From contig NZ_KI650980.1 of the NCBI RefSeq assembly GCF_000506985.1, positions 744,001 to 808,000 of the forward strand: DNA of 64,000 bases, given 5' to 3'. This document shows positions 40,401 through 52,463 of the stretch, piece by piece. Below the pieces are notes generated by a model. It saw only the letters and a list, made by a program, of their open reading frames with translations, was not told the DNA's origin and made no database searches. The first letter of the stretch is position 1; every line of letters starts with the position of its first letter. Made by a program: the position numbers and the translations under genes. The stretch comes from Advenella kashmirensis W13003 (GTDB lineage Bacteria; Pseudomonadota; Gammaproteobacteria; Burkholderiales; Burkholderiaceae_B).

Positions 40401-41170
40401 CATGGTCTCGCAGCCAGAATATCCAGATTGAGCACAGAAACACGCAGCTTGCCCGACCATTCGGGCGCATGCTCCTTGGCCACAGCCCCCTGCAGGCTGC
40501 CGAGTATCTGGATCGAATGGCCGACCTGCCCTGGCAAACGCGCACTGGCGCTCAAAACACGTTTGTCGCCGTTCCTGGTCAATTGCAGGGTGAAATCGGA
40601 CAGCGTGAAAGGCCCGGCCTGTGGCCGCGACGCATCATGCCAGCTTAAGCTGCCATTGAGCACAGACAGTTCGGGCAAGGCGTAGAGCAAATCCGACAGC
40701 GGCTCAAGGCTGACATTGGCGGCATCCAGCGCCTGCGGTTCCGTGCGCGGCTCGTCACTGTCCAGACGTCGTCCCAGCAGCCATATCCGATCTTGTTCAT
40801 CCCTGGAGGCATGCAGATGGAGATCACGGATTTCCACCGCAGACGGCTCCAGTTGCAACCGCAATGCCTGTCCCCAATCCAGACGGGCGACGGCTTCACC
40901 CACGGTCAGGAGCGGCACCTTTTTCTGATCCTCAATTTTCAGCGCCTGCAGTCGCAGGCGGGGCACGATACCGCTCCAGTCCACCGCCAGCGACTGCATC
41001 GTGACATGCTCGCCCGTCTCGGCACTCAGCCGCTGCTCGACCTGCTGGCGAAAATGATCAATATTGGGTGCCAGAACGAAACGCACGGCGAGCGCCGCCG
41101 CCATGCCCAGAACAATAAGCGCAAAAAGGATAATGCCGGCGGGTTTCAGCAGTCGATACAGCAAATTCAC
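37469..41170 (-). CDS. yhdP: YhdP family AsmA-like envelope protein
   Basis: 1233 residues. A single N-terminal transmembrane helix ([20 protein letters not shown]) is followed by a long beta-rich periplasmic region of the DUF3971/AsmA type. The conserved C-terminal part includes [20 protein letters not shown] and [20 protein letters not shown]. In E. coli, YhdP, TamB and YdbH are bridge-like proteins that move phospholipids to the outer membrane. It is divergent from glnE with a 105-bp gap and upstream of sdaA. Confidence 0.92.
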   Translation of the reverse strand: MNLLYRLLKPAGIILFALIVLGMAAALAVRFVLAPNIDHFRQQVEQRLSAETGEHVTMQSLAVDWSGIVPRLRLQALKIEDQKKVPLLTVGEAVARLDWGQALRLQLEPSAVEIRDLHLHASRDEQDRIWLLGRRLDSDEPRTEPQALDAANVSLEPLSDLLYALPELSVLNGSLSWHDASRPQAGPFTLSDFTLQLTRNGDKRVLSASARLPGQVGHSIQILGSLQGAVAKEHAPEWSGKLRVSVLNLDILAARPWFDIPQKIKSGILSHAVVDLGISRNVPDTMVVAYGLEDMRIEDHIDNHEFAIAAKSLTSRLSSSFTSVINEFNRWRLPQNEIPADHRTYPPVQFESSVKGFYYKDPVAFENPLSIDEADVAGDFSRNTAQEARVNFRRASVSNKDLKLEGKGNWHSDVHSDNGIVDLTGTLHSVSLPNLHNYLPNVMDTDARQWLKNAFQKGELSAAEFKLTGVVDEFPFGLAPDAGSFLLRGSYQNLLLNYHQKDIRGKRWPVVNSDKGAIHFQNDEIIIDSAQAFYAMPDGQRLDLDTFHGVVSSLEKGTTVDLQAKAKGRAEDFLHFSRISPLGNLINNVLDEAQASGNWTIPLSLHIPVLDADNSTISGSIHLDDSRFRLTPDFPWASKLNGVMTFTEQQLQADAVTGVMLGGQVVLDGPIGSVDKPLSIRGVLTADGLRDMLPVRGMQRVSGSTGYSSLVHFARGGRVRVDFKSDLVGLATRFPDGVSKPGAARWPTTIVWRGNDGARDDGKRYLEIHIDGDRSQAILEHDTKRSTGPYFNRGTIGVRKPVQLGAPGLTVLAANPTVDEQAWQDVVDEFSPSEKSDRGRQTLPDVSRVEIDTPAFVVKGQTLTGTRLTAARTGGQWDLQLNADQAQGNGIWKPATGKSGQSSLVVRLDTLNIIKPAADPAAGIQNVQPAKQKSDARSKKTDPLPRLDLSVKKLTVYGMEMGQMILKGYQPRESDDWKLDYFSLVNEGGSLAADGTVNQRGAAKDLQLKGKVVVSDLGRFLETYALGGVIKNGSGQIDVDIDWKSFQDLDLATLNGTLSGNLKEGRLESVKSSAVKALELLSLQSFRRLPRFGETLGNSVQAGLTFDTVRSRMRLESGRLIVDDFRLNGPSSAIVASGTTNLKSESLNFQAVVVPKLDVSGASVLAGTIVNPAVGVGAFLTQWLLQAPLQRAMTVRYHVTGTWADPLLNDVALPSEAELKNREADKKIDDLYR

Positions 41171-41275
41171 TCAGCGAGTCTCATTGATCATGGGTGGCGA
41201 AATAAGGGTGACGTCATGTGGCGGTCAGGTTCGGTTATCATTATATACAGCATCCTGTCACCACACCGGCAACTC

Positions 41276-44083
41276 ATGAATTGTATCCAATCCCTGCAAA
41301 GCGCCCTTTCCTGGTCCGGCTATCTGCGCCGGCGTCTTCAAGTCAGACCTGAACTCCAGGCGCAAATACTGACTGATGCGGAACACCCCCTGACGCCCGA
41401 CACGATTGCAGAATGGTCGCAGCAACTGGCCGTCGCCGTCGGGGCGCCCGCCACCGATGCCTGGAACGTCGAGCACTGTGGCGCCATCTTGCGCAAATTG
41501 CGCAGCCGTGTGTTCGACACATTGATGGTCAGGGATGCAGGGGGAGAAGCAACACTGGAGGAAGTGACGGGCACCATGTCCTGCATGGCTGACTTTGCGG
41601 TGCGTCAGGCATACCGCACGGTCATGAATGACATGGTCGAGGTGCACGGCGTGCCGATCGATCCGGCCACCGGCAAACCTATGGAAATGATTATTCTTGG
41701 CATGGGCAAGCTGGGTGGATGCGAATTGAATGTGTCGTCGGACATTGATCTGATCATGCTCTATCCCGATGAGGGTGAAACCTCGGGCCGCCGCCCCTTG
41801 AGCCACCATGAATTTTTCGGACGCCTGACTCGTCGCATGATGCCGATTCTCTCGGACCAGGACGCCGACGGGCAGGTTTTTCGCACCGACCTGCGCCTGC
41901 GCCCCGACGGAGACGCCGGTCCGCTGGCGTGGAGCCTGGACGCGCTGGAGAACTATCTGATCGCCCAGGGACGCGAATGGGAGCGCTATGCCTGGCTCAA
42001 GGCCCGGATCATCAAGGCGCGGGCCTTTGCCGACAGCGCCCCGGAGCCCTATGAACAACAGCTTGAAAGTCTGCGGCTGCCGTTTATCTACCGCAAATAT
42101 TTCGATTTTGATACGCTGGCCTCGCTAAGGCAGTTGCGCGAACGGATTCGCCAGGACTGGCAGCGGCGCGCCCTGTCAAAAAATGGCGTGGACACGATCC
42201 ACAATATCAAACTGGGCGAAGGTGGCATACGTGAAATCGAATTTGTGGTGCAATTGTCGCAGTTAATCAAGGGGGGACGCCTGCCGACCATTCAGGAGCA
42301 ATGCCTCATCAAAGCCCTGCACGCCGAAGTGCGCGCCGGACTCATTGCCCAGGACATTGGCGAACAGCTTGAGGCTGCCTATCGCTTTTTGCGCCGTGTC
42401 GAGCACTTCCTGCAATACCGGGAAGATGAACAAACCCATCTGCTGCCCAATGACGATGAGCGCATGGCGTTGCTCGCCACTGTGCTGGGTTTCACAGCGC
42501 AGGAATTAACTCATCAGCTCTCGACACACCGGAAATTTGTCGCCAATACTTTTCGTGACGCCTTCAGAATTGCCGGGCTCAATGACGATCAAAGCAATGG
42601 CAATCAACCTCAGGCAGCCGATTGTGAAGAGACGCAAGACCGAGATCTGGAAGAGATCATCCGACAGCAGTTTGCAGAGCATGACCCTAATGATGTAGAA
42701 CATCGCCTGGAAGCCCTGCTGGACAGCTCGCGCATCCGCAGCCTGTCTAACAGCAGCCGGGCTCGTTTGGAAAAACTGCTGCCCGCCGTCATTGAAGCGG
42801 CGTCGCGCACGCCGCTGCCCAATACCGCCTGCGCCCGCCTCTTTGACCTGATTGAAACCATTGCCCAGCGCAGCGCCTATATCGCCTTACTGGCCGAGTT
42901 TCCCGACACTCTGAGCAGAGTGGCGCGGATCATGGCTGCCAGCCCCTGGGCGGCCAGCTACCTGACCGCCAACCCGATTCTGCTGGACAGTCTGATTGAA
43001 TGGAACAGCCTGATGGAACCGGTCAACATCGTGCAGACCGCGGCGCATCTGGAAAAGGAACTGGATGCCTGCGTTTTGCACGATGGCACGCCCGACGTCG
43101 AGCAGCAAATGAACGTGATGCGCGATGTGCAGCGACAAGTCAGTTTTCAGTTGCTGGCCCAGGATCTGGAAGGAGAACTCACAGTAGAAAAACTGGCCGA
43201 TCAGCTCTCTGCCCTGGCAGATGCGCTGTTGCAGGAAAGCCTGCGGCGGGTCTGGCCCCTGGTGCGCCCCAAACAGATCCAGGCAGACGACCCGCTCTAC
43301 GCCATGCCGAAATTTGCGGTCATCGCGTATGGCAAACTCGGCGGCAAAGAACTGGGCTATGCCTCGGATCTGGATCTGGTTCTGCTGTTTGATGACCCGG
43401 GCGACTACGCCCTGGAAGTCTACGCAAAGCTGGGCCGACGACTGAGCACATGGCTATCGAGTATGACCTCGTCTGGCAGACTATACGAAACGGACCTGAG
43501 ACTGCGCCCCGATGGAGACGCAGGCCTGCTGGCGGTGTCCGTTGATACCTTCGAGAAATATCAGCGTGAACATGCCTGGGTTTGGGAGCACCAGGCACTG
43601 ACCCGCGCCCGCTTTTCTGCAGGCGACCCCGACATTGGCAAGACGTTCGAGCGCATCCGGCGCGATATCCTGCTGATCGAACGGGAACCTGAAAAATTGC
43701 GCCAGGAAGTGGTTGAAATGCGCGCACGCATTCGCGCCGGGCATCCGAATAAAACAGAACTGTTTGACGTCAAACACGATCACGGTGGCATGGTGGATAT
43801 CGAATTCATCACCCAGTATTGTGTCCTTGCCTACGCGCACCAGCACACGCAGTTGCTGGAAAACCTGGGTAATATCGCCCTGCTCAATATCGCCGGCGAG
43901 GTCGGCATCCTGAATGCGGAACACGCCCGCAAGGCCGCAGACAGCTACCGTGTTCTGCGGCGCATGCAGCACGCGGTACGCCTGAAAGGAGATGAAAAGG
44001 CCCGGATTGATCCGTCGTTGCTGACCGAAGAACGGGCAGCTGTTTGCACGCTATGGGTCGAGGTGTTCGGTGAAAACACTTGA
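41276..44083 (+). CDS. glnE: glutamine synthetase adenylyltransferase/deadenylase
   Basis: 935 residues, full length. Two nucleotidyltransferase domains are visible: [20 protein letters not shown] and [20 protein letters not shown], each with the DxD metal motif. Each is followed by an [24 protein letters not shown] element and helical linkers. GlnE adenylylates glutamine synthetase in nitrogen excess and removes the AMP in limitation, directed by PII proteins such as the GlnK in this window. The ATG at 41276 is chosen by alignment; upstream sequence overlaps yhdP. Confidence 0.96.
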   Translation: MNCIQSLQSALSWSGYLRRRLQVRPELQAQILTDAEHPLTPDTIAEWSQQLAVAVGAPATDAWNVEHCGAILRKLRSRVFDTLMVRDAGGEATLEEVTGTMSCMADFAVRQAYRTVMNDMVEVHGVPIDPATGKPMEMIILGMGKLGGCELNVSSDIDLIMLYPDEGETSGRRPLSHHEFFGRLTRRMMPILSDQDADGQVFRTDLRLRPDGDAGPLAWSLDALENYLIAQGREWERYAWLKARIIKARAFADSAPEPYEQQLESLRLPFIYRKYFDFDTLASLRQLRERIRQDWQRRALSKNGVDTIHNIKLGEGGIREIEFVVQLSQLIKGGRLPTIQEQCLIKALHAEVRAGLIAQDIGEQLEAAYRFLRRVEHFLQYREDEQTHLLPNDDERMALLATVLGFTAQELTHQLSTHRKFVANTFRDAFRIAGLNDDQSNGNQPQAADCEETQDRDLEEIIRQQFAEHDPNDVEHRLEALLDSSRIRSLSNSSRARLEKLLPAVIEAASRTPLPNTACARLFDLIETIAQRSAYIALLAEFPDTLSRVARIMAASPWAASYLTANPILLDSLIEWNSLMEPVNIVQTAAHLEKELDACVLHDGTPDVEQQMNVMRDVQRQVSFQLLAQDLEGELTVEKLADQLSALADALLQESLRRVWPLVRPKQIQADDPLYAMPKFAVIAYGKLGGKELGYASDLDLVLLFDDPGDYALEVYAKLGRRLSTWLSSMTSSGRLYETDLRLRPDGDAGLLAVSVDTFEKYQREHAWVWEHQALTRARFSAGDPDIGKTFERIRRDILLIEREPEKLRQEVVEMRARIRAGHPNKTELFDVKHDHGGMVDIEFITQYCVLAYAHQHTQLLENLGNIALLNIAGEVGILNAEHARKAADSYRVLRRMQHAVRLKGDEKARIDPSLLTEERAAVCTLWVEVFGENT

Positions 44084-44171
44084 AAATAAAGGCAATTTTA
44101 TAAAAAACCAGTCATTTTCAGATGAAATATCCTAAAATACCATATTAAGAATACGACTTTACTCATTTGCC

Positions 44172-44843
44172 ATGGTTACCGTTACCGATATTCAACGCCC
44201 TGCGCTCAGCCTTCCCAAGGGCCACGACAAGGTCCTGCTGCACTCGTGCTGTGCGCCCTGTTCCGGCGAAGTCATGGAAGCGCTGCTTGCCTCGGGCATC
44301 AACTATTCCATTTTCTTCTATAACCCGAATATTCACCCGGTTCGCGAATACGAGATCCGCAAGGAAGAAAACATTCGATTCGCGCGTCAGCATGATATTG
44401 AATTTATCGACGCCGATTACGATGTCGACAACTGGTTTGACCGGGTCAAGGGTATGGAAAACGAACCCGAGCGCGGCATTCGCTGCACCGCCTGCTTCGA
44501 CATGCGTTTTGAACGCACGGCCCTTTACGCACACGAGCATGGCTTTGACACCATTACCAGTTCCCTGGGCATTTCCCGCTGGAAGGATATGAACCAGATT
44601 AACGGTTGCGGCGAACGCGCCGCAGCGCGTTACCCTGAACTCGTATACTGGACATATAACTGGCGCAAAGGCGGCGGCTCCGCCCGCATGATTGAAATCA
44701 GCAAGCGTGAAGAATTTTATCAGCAGGAATATTGCGGCTGTGTTTATTCATTGCGTGATACCAACCGCCATCGCCGCAGTCAGGGCCGTGACCGTATCAC
44801 AATCGGGGTCAAGTTCTACGGCAAGGAAGAAGAGACCCTCTAA
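44172..44843 (+). CDS. queH: epoxyqueuosine reductase QueH
   Basis: 223 residues. N-terminal [11 protein letters not shown] has Cys26-Cys27 and Cys30; further cysteines occur in RCTACFDMR and EYCGCVYS. This pattern fits the [4Fe-4S]/disulfide site of the QueH (DUF208) family. It reduces epoxyqueuosine in tRNA to queuosine, replacing QueG. It lies 88 bp after glnE. The start is preceded by a valine- and threonine-rich segment; the alternative ATG is negligible. It ends before a bidirectional terminator. Confidence 0.94.
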   Translation: MVTVTDIQRPALSLPKGHDKVLLHSCCAPCSGEVMEALLASGINYSIFFYNPNIHPVREYEIRKEENIRFARQHDIEFIDADYDVDNWFDRVKGMENEPERGIRCTACFDMRFERTALYAHEHGFDTITSSLGISRWKDMNQINGCGERAAARYPELVYWTYNWRKGGGSARMIEISKREEFYQQEYCGCVYSLRDTNRHRRSQGRDRITIGVKFYGKEEETL

Positions 44844-44915
44844 GCCGGTTTGCCTTAGCAGCATAAGCGGCCAGCCTGCTCGCAACGAGCCTTCAAACTT
44901 CACCTCCCCCCAGAA

Positions 44916-44955
44916 AAAAGGACTGATTACCGGTTGCCCGGTTTCAGTCCTTTTA
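44916..44955. terminator. bidirectional terminator between queH and exbD
   Basis: An 11-bp outer stem, AAAAGGACTGA and TCAGTCCTTTT, encloses a smaller CCGG/CCGG stem. T runs follow on both strands (TTTTA on plus, TTTTTTC on minus). Confidence 0.87.
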
Positions 44956-45015
44956 TTCATGCAGGCGCGCCGCTCTGCCGATCCGATTCGGCCAACAGGC
45001 CGACCCCTTATTTGG

Positions 45016-45558
45016 TCAATTGGCCGGAGCGGGCGTGCTGTTAGCGGGAGCACCGTTAGCTGGTGCAGCGTTGCCACTGCCTTGCGTGGCACCGCCTGTT
45101 GCCGGGCTCGCTTCAGATGCCGGATTACCGCCAGCACTCTCACTGCCGGGTTGGGTGATAAATCCCAGCTTTTTCAGTCCGGACCCTTTGGCCATGGAAA
45201 GAATTTGCGCCAGCTCTTCGTAGCGGGTATCAGCATCAGCGCGGATGCGCAATTCGGGCTGGGGATCCTGCTTGCCCTCGTTAACGAACATTTCCCGAAG
45301 ATCATCCATTTGCACCGGCGTATCATTCCAGTACAGTCCGCCGGTTTTATCCATCGCCAGATCAATAATGACCGGCTCCTGCTCGACCGGCTTGCTGCTA
45401 ACCTGCGGTAAATCGATTTTGATGGAATGCGCCATCAGCGGGGCCGTGATGATAAAAATCACCAGCAGCACCAGCATCACATCGATAAGCGGCACCATAT
45501 TGATCTCGGTCATGGGACTGGCCGAACCGCCCTTTTGATCAAAACTTCCAAAAGCCAT
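45016..45558 (-). CDS. exbD: ExbD/TolR family proton-channel subunit
   Basis: 180 residues. The single transmembrane helix has the essential Asp in MTEINMVPLIDVMLVLLVIF. The periplasmic domain spans about 45-138. The final ~40 residues are a Gly/Ala/Pro/Asn/Ser-rich tail (PANGAPANSTPAPAN), longer than usual for ExbD. With ExbB it uses the proton gradient to energise TonB. It follows exbB by 18 bp in the Fur-regulated tonB-exbB-exbD operon. A TolR role is less likely, as no tolA/tolB/pal is nearby. Confidence 0.92.
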   Translation of the reverse strand: MAFGSFDQKGGSASPMTEINMVPLIDVMLVLLVIFIITAPLMAHSIKIDLPQVSSKPVEQEPVIIDLAMDKTGGLYWNDTPVQMDDLREMFVNEGKQDPQPELRIRADADTRYEELAQILSMAKGSGLKKLGFITQPGSESAGGNPASEASPATGGATQGSGNAAPANGAPANSTPAPAN

Positions 45559-45576
45559 GACTATCTCCTGTCTTTC

Positions 45577-46374
45577 TTAACGACCGCCGCCATTGCCACC
45601 GCGCAGACTGCGTACTTTCGGATTGTGGCTCTCGAACTGCTGCCCCGTCGTAACGAACGCGTACAGATCATGAGCGAACGCATCCAGGCGGGCGAGCATC
45701 ACGCGATTACGGCGCACGAACGCGTTATAGGCCAGCACAGCTGGAATAGCCACGGCCAGACCCAGCCCAGTCATAATCAGCGCTTCACCAACCGGGCCGG
45801 CAATTTTGTTGATGGTCACACCGGCCTCGGCCATGCCGATACCAATCAGCGCATGATAAACGCCCCACACGGTGCCGAACAAGCCAACAAACGGCGCGGT
45901 TGAACCGATGGAACCCAGTACGGACAAACCATTTTCGGCCTGGGCGGTTTCCTCATCAATGACTTTTTTCATACGCCGGGCGACAAATTCTGAATTGCTG
46001 CCCAATTCCGCCAGGTTGCTGGCGCCATAACGGCTATGGTGATCGCGGGCATGCAATGCCTGGTCGGCCAGGCGTGAAAACGGATCACGGGCGCCATATT
46101 TGTGCAGATCCTGGTCGACTTCGTCCAGCGACTGGGAATTCCAGAAGCGGTTCAGAAACTTGTTGCCCTTGCGTGTACCACTGATGTTGAGCAGCACTTT
46201 GACAACAATCAAATACCAGGTAACCAGTGCCATCAGCACAAGAATGCCGAACAGCGATTTGCCCACAATATCACTTTGCATCAGAAAATCAATAATGCCG
46301 GGGCTATGAGCTTCGGTGCCGGTTGTGGCTTGCGCCAGCGCGATGAATGAGGATGACAGCCAGGGGGTAGTCAT
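45577..46374 (-). CDS. exbB: ExbB/MotA family proton-channel subunit
   Basis: 265 residues. Three transmembrane segments, with GSIGSTAPFVGLFGTVWGVY and GPVGEALIMTGLGLAVAIPA being the conserved ExbB helices. The C-terminus is Arg/Gly-rich (SLRGGNGGGR). ExbB assembles as a pentamer around ExbD. It lies 15 bp after tonB. Confidence 0.94.
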   Translation of the reverse strand: MTTPWLSSSFIALAQATTGTEAHSPGIIDFLMQSDIVGKSLFGILVLMALVTWYLIVVKVLLNISGTRKGNKFLNRFWNSQSLDEVDQDLHKYGARDPFSRLADQALHARDHHSRYGASNLAELGSNSEFVARRMKKVIDEETAQAENGLSVLGSIGSTAPFVGLFGTVWGVYHALIGIGMAEAGVTINKIAGPVGEALIMTGLGLAVAIPAVLAYNAFVRRNRVMLARLDAFAHDLYAFVTTGQQFESHNPKVRSLRGGNGGGR

Positions 46375-46389
46375 GATGAATAAATTCCT

Positions 46390-47217
46390 TTATTGAAAAA
46401 CAATAGGTATGTCGGCAATGGATTCGCGGGGAACGCCATTCTCTGTATAGGGACGGAAACGGGCGCGACGTACCGCGCTCAGGGCAGCTTCATTGAGCGA
46501 GTCATAGGGCAATGCCTGCCGCAAGGATGCGCTTTTCACCGTTCCGCCTGTCGTAATATGCACCCGCACGATGACCGTACCCGATTCGCCACGCATTCTG
46601 GCAGCGCGCGGATAGGTGGGTTTGGGTTTGACAAGGTAACTGACCGAAGAAACGACCTTGGGAGCCTGATTTACCTGCCCGCCGGACGGTCGAGTGCTTG
46701 CACCATTATTGACACCTACAGGTTTGATTGCGATATTGCGATCAATCTTGATATTGGACAGATCGTTCGCAGGCTTGGGCTTAGGTACGGGTTTAGGCTT
46801 GGACTTGGGCTTGGGCTTTGGTTTAGGCTTGGGTTTCGGTTTGGGTTCCGGTTTTGGCTCCACCACGGGCTTGGGCTCGGGTTTAAGCTCGTAAACAGGC
46901 TCCGGCACAGGCTCGGGCGGCGGAATGACTTCTTCCGGGACAGGTTCCGGTTCTGGCTCAGGTTCGGGTTCCGGCTCAGGTTCCGGCTGCACTTCGGGTT
47001 CAGGCGGCGTTGCGATCTCCTCTCCTTTCGGAGGGGGACGAACCGGCTCATCGATAAGGGTAACCATTACCGGCGAGTCTTGCGCCCTGACTACGGGCGG
47101 CGACAAATCCAGCGTTCCAAGCCAGGCAGTGCCTGACAGGATTGCCAGTGCTGCAGCCAGGCCGGTGAGCCGAAAGCCAAGGGGAACAGCCGAGGATGAA
47201 TTTGATACGTTAAACAT
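46390..47217 (-). CDS. tonB: TonB energy transducer
   Basis: 275 residues from MFNVSNSSSAVPLGFRLTGL; 30 further in-frame upstream codons would cover much of the leader and are unlikely. An N-terminal membrane anchor (about 15-35) is followed by a Pro-rich rod with an EP-repeat block and then a KP-repeat block (about 70-145). The C-terminal TonB domain has YPRAARMRGESGTVIVRVHI. It transmits proton-motive energy to outer-membrane siderophore receptors. It is first in tonB-exbB-exbD behind a promoter with a Fur box. Confidence 0.94.
   Translation of the reverse strand: MFNVSNSSSAVPLGFRLTGLAAALAILSGTAWLGTLDLSPPVVRAQDSPVMVTLIDEPVRPPPKGEEIATPPEPEVQPEPEPEPEPEPEPEPVPEEVIPPPEPVPEPVYELKPEPKPVVEPKPEPKPKPKPKPKPKPKSKPKPVPKPKPANDLSNIKIDRNIAIKPVGVNNGASTRPSGGQVNQAPKVVSSVSYLVKPKPTYPRAARMRGESGTVIVRVHITTGGTVKSASLRQALPYDSLNEAALSAVRRARFRPYTENGVPRESIADIPIVFQ
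46775..46990. repeat. low-complexity EP/KP codon repeat inside tonB
   Basis: Short tandem codon pairs (Glu-Pro, then Lys-Pro) make DNA runs of GGTTTAGGCTTGGG and GGTTCCGGCTCA type on the plus strand. This is the Pro-rich periplasmic spacer of TonB. Such tracts can change length by slippage in steps of six bases without breaking the frame. Confidence 0.75.
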
Positions 47218-47338
47218 GCTCAAAATACGTGCCTTGTGCAGGCAGTTACAGCAGACAACACCCGAGGCAAAAAGCCAGACCGGGCTGAACGTCTTTGCAG
47301 GAATCAAAAAACGATTGCTATCCGCAGATCAGCCTATC

Positions 47339-47367
47339 ATTGTAATAATAACTATTCTCATTAGCAA
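47339..47367 (-). promoter_or_regulatory. tonB promoter
   Basis: On the minus strand TTGCTA (47367-47362) and TACAAT (47344-47339) are spaced by 17 bp. The start would lie near 47332, about 115 nt before tonB. The Fur box fills the spacer. The remaining gap between here and the cspA terminator (47368-47583) shows no gene. Confidence 0.65.
47344..47362 (-). promoter_or_regulatory. Fur box
   Basis: AATGAGAATAGTTATTATT on the minus strand fits the Fur array of GATAAT-like hexamers (GAGAAT, AGTTAT, TATTAC). It covers the region between the -35 and -10 boxes of the tonB promoter, so iron-loaded Fur would block RNA polymerase. Confidence 0.8.
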
Positions 47368-47586
47368 TGAAAATTTTTAACTGGTGCAAATGAATTGCCA
47401 GGATCCCGCTTTTCTCGCCGGTCGTCCGGTTGATGGGCTGACGATACCCACCCTCTGCGCAACGATAGTACGTACGTTTATCTAAAAGCATGAATTTTGA
47501 AGATGGTTATTTTTCTTTTTATTTGTAACCAAACACATCGACTCTCTTGTTCTATGCTCATTTTGTTGTCATTCGACCACACAGGC

Positions 47587-47615
47587 AAAAAAATACCGCC
47601 CGAAGGCGGTATTTT
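47587..47615 (-). terminator. intrinsic terminator of the cold-shock gene
   Basis: AAATACCGCC and GGCGGTATTT with loop CGAA (read on plus). On the minus strand the stem is followed by a run of T. It starts 20 bp past the stop codon. Confidence 0.88.
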
Positions 47616-47634
47616 TCAGGTCAGACCAAATAAA

Positions 47635-47844
47635 TTACTTGGCTGAAACTTCTTTGGCTTGAGGTCCTTTAGGGCCTTCAGCAACCACGAAAGTCACTTC
47701 CTGGTTTTCCTGCAGTGATTTGTAGCCTGTACCGATAATGTCTGTGTGATGCACAAACAAATCTTTACCGCCTGAGGCTGGCTTGATAAAACCAAAGCCT
47801 TTCTCGTTGTTAAACCACTTTACAATTCCTGATTCTGTCGACAT
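47635..47844 (-). CDS. CspA-family cold-shock protein
   Basis: 69 residues with RNP1 KGFGFIKP and RNP2 DLFVHHTDI, a single OB-fold that melts RNA structure. AGGAA lies seven bases before the ATG. The likely promoter (-35 TTGACA, 48022-48027) gives a leader of about 150 nt, the long 5' UTR common for temperature-sensed csp mRNAs, although I see no exact cold box. Which csp paralogue it is cannot be decided. Confidence 0.94.
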   Translation of the reverse strand: MSTESGIVKWFNNEKGFGFIKPASGGKDLFVHHTDIIGTGYKSLQENQEVTFVVAEGPKGPQAKEVSAK

Positions 47845-47998
47845 GTCGATTTCCTGATATATAAAAAACTGAGATAAAATCCTATCTCTTGGGACAAGAC
47901 TTCAAGGACGACACATGCAAACAGTACCGCTGTAACCAGAAGCATATTTCGTTTCACCGAAGCACGGCTTCCTTTAACTTGAATATCTTATAGGTGAC

Positions 47999-48027
47999 AC
48001 TATGTCGGCAAATGCAATCTGTGTCAA
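47999..48027 (-). promoter_or_regulatory. candidate promoter of the cold-shock gene
   Basis: Perfect TTGACA (48027-48022), 17-bp spacer, CATAGT (48004-47999) on the minus strand. The -10 is weak (four of six). The leader to the ATG would be about 148 nt. Confidence 0.5.
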
Positions 48028-48080
48028 TGAATATTTACGCTTTTTCAACGATATAAACGTCATCAAATTTACACATTAAT

Positions 48081-48109
48081 AAAAAAAGCCCGGGAGATAC
48101 CCGGGCTTT
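48081..48109 (-). terminator. intrinsic terminator of clpB
   Basis: AAAGCCCGGG and CCCGGGCTTT with a five-base loop; on the minus strand the stem runs into TTTTATTAATG. It lies about 20 bp after the clpB stop. Confidence 0.9.
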
Positions 48110-48129
48110 GGTTCAGCAAATGCGCGGCT

Positions 48130-50730
<2,601 letters not shown>

Positions 50731-50785
50731 GATTCTTCCCATGTCATTCATTACGGCCGTACCACATACGGCCAGGTTGGGTAAT

Positions 50786-50813
50786 ACATAGTGACAATCA
50801 CCAACATTTCAAG
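50786..50813 (-). promoter_or_regulatory. sigma32 (RpoH) promoter of clpB
   Basis: CTTGAAA (50813-50807), 13-bp spacer and CACTATGT (50793-50786) on the minus strand. The -35 is perfect; the -10 keeps five of seven defined positions. The spacing is the same as in the lon promoter. Transcription would begin near 50779, about 50 nt before clpB. Confidence 0.65.
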
Positions 50814-50913
50814 ATATGAAACGCAGCGGTTTTTGATGCAGAGCAAAGACGAACGCCGATGGACAGTGTCCAGCCGGTACAATCCAATTTTAACCCCATC
50901 CAATGATCTGTCC

Positions 50914-51564
50914 ATGACTCCAGGTTTTTCCAGCCTCCCGACACAGGCCAATGATCCGAGCATCCGCCCTGATGGCCCGTTGCCGCACTATGCTGTCATC
51001 GATACTTGCGTGCTGATGTCCACCATTTTGAAGAACCTGCTGCTGCGCCTGGCACAGAACAATCTGTTTGAGCCGGTATGGGCAGACTATATCGGCGAAG
51101 AATGGCGTCGCAATGCCAGCCGTGTCTGGGAGGTATCCGAAGAGGACATCGCGGCCGAGTGGCAGGCCATGCAGGACGCCTTTCCCCACGCCAATATGGG
51201 GGTGGTCAATCAATTCGAAACAGGTTTGTCCAGAAGCGATCCCAAGGACTGGCATGTCATTGCCGCCGGTCGCGCCGCGCTGTCCCTGTATCCGGGTCGT
51301 TCTGTCTGTATTCTGACTCGCAACCTGCGCGACTTCAACCGCAGCGAGTTGCGACAGTTCGGCCTCTCGCTCTATAGTCCGGATGAATTTCTGGTCAAGT
51401 GCTATGAGGCGGAACCGGATCTGCTGATGCAACTGCTGACCCTGATCCCCTCAGACGCCGCCGCCATCGGTCGACCGGCCGAACCACTGGAGGCGGTGCT
51501 CAGGCGGGAACGTCTGTTTCGCCTGAATAATCTGATTTTGCAGGATGCGAACGCCGCAGCCTGA
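50914..51564 (+). CDS. PIN-domain protein, solitary
   Basis: 216 residues from MTPGFSSLPTQANDPSIRPD. HYAVIDTCVLMSTILKNLLL contains the first PIN acidic residue, and WHVIAAGRAALSLYPGRSVC with LTRNLRDFN supplies later conserved positions. PIN domains are Mg-dependent ribonucleases, often toxins. No antitoxin-sized gene precedes it, and it is longer than a VapC (about 130). The start is uncertain: an ATG at 50836 would also be in frame, and neither has a clear ribosome site. Confidence 0.68.
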   Translation: MTPGFSSLPTQANDPSIRPDGPLPHYAVIDTCVLMSTILKNLLLRLAQNNLFEPVWADYIGEEWRRNASRVWEVSEEDIAAEWQAMQDAFPHANMGVVNQFETGLSRSDPKDWHVIAAGRAALSLYPGRSVCILTRNLRDFNRSELRQFGLSLYSPDEFLVKCYEAEPDLLMQLLTLIPSDAAAIGRPAEPLEAVLRRERLFRLNNLILQDANAAA

Positions 51565-51595
51565 GCAACCCGTTACATGGAGCAGAACCTGACTC

Positions 51596-52381
51596 ATGTG
51601 CATCATCTATCTTTCCATCGCCAAAGATCCTGAGTGGCCCCTCTTTATCGCCGCCAACCGCGACGAATTTCATGCGCGGCCGGCCCTGCCCGCCGCCCCA
51701 TGGGATGCCAATCCTGATATTTTTTCAGGCCTGGACCAGAGCGCCGGCGGCACCTGGCTCGGAATCAACAGAAACGGCCGCACTGCGATGCTGACCAACT
51801 TCCGGGATCCGGCAGGCTTTGACCCACAAGCACCCACACGGGGCCTGCTTGTCAGCGATTTTCTGGATGGCGATATGACAGCAGCCGAGTATGCCACGCA
51901 AGTGTGGAAGACTGCCGACCGATATAATGGCTTCAACCTGATCGTTGGCGATATCAACGCGGTGTACTACACCGGGAATCGTCAATCGGCCCCGCCGCAA
52001 AAGCTGGCGGCCGGCAGTTATATTCTGTCCAATCACCTGTTGGACACCCCCTGGCCTAAGGCTGAACGCCTGCGTAGCGGCCTGGATGCACTAACCCCGA
52101 ACGGCGCGCCCGGCGCGTTGCAGCAGGTGTTTAAGCTGCTGCGCGACACCACCCCTGCCCCGGATGAAACTCTGCCCTCGACCGGCATCCCGCTGGAACG
52201 CGAGCGCCTGCTGAGCAGCCCGTTTATTATCAGCGATAACTACGGCACGCGCTGCTCATCCATTATCGCCGTCGATCAGGAGGGCGAAGCAATCTTCAGT
52301 GAGCTGACCTTTGATGCCCGGGGCTGTGAGACCGCACGCCGTGACTGGACATTCAGCATGCACCAGCCGCTGCGCTACTAA
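51596..52381 (+). CDS. TANGO2-like NRDE family protein
   Basis: 261 residues starting MCIIYLSIAKDPEWPLFIAA, then NRDE at residues 21-24, the family hallmark. GGTWLGINRNGRTAMLTNFR follows, and the C-terminal part has YGTRCSSIIAVD. Cys2 after the initiator Met suggests an Ntn-hydrolase-like fold. Eukaryotic TANGO2 and bacterial homologues have been linked to haem or acyl-lipid handling; the bacterial substrate is unsettled. It is 31 bp after the PIN gene on the same strand. Confidence 0.87.
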   Translation: MCIIYLSIAKDPEWPLFIAANRDEFHARPALPAAPWDANPDIFSGLDQSAGGTWLGINRNGRTAMLTNFRDPAGFDPQAPTRGLLVSDFLDGDMTAAEYATQVWKTADRYNGFNLIVGDINAVYYTGNRQSAPPQKLAAGSYILSNHLLDTPWPKAERLRSGLDALTPNGAPGALQQVFKLLRDTTPAPDETLPSTGIPLERERLLSSPFIISDNYGTRCSSIIAVDQEGEAIFSELTFDARGCETARRDWTFSMHQPLRY

Positions 52382-52463
52382 GTACGCATCACCCGTTGCT
52401 TCGCCTTTCGAGAGTACAATGGCGGGATTGTTTCTACACAACCTGCTTTTGTACGCTGAATTC

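Noticed and set aside
46775-46990. CRISPR-like or tandem repeat array
   Set aside because: The repeats are EP/KP codons of TonB with no spacers.
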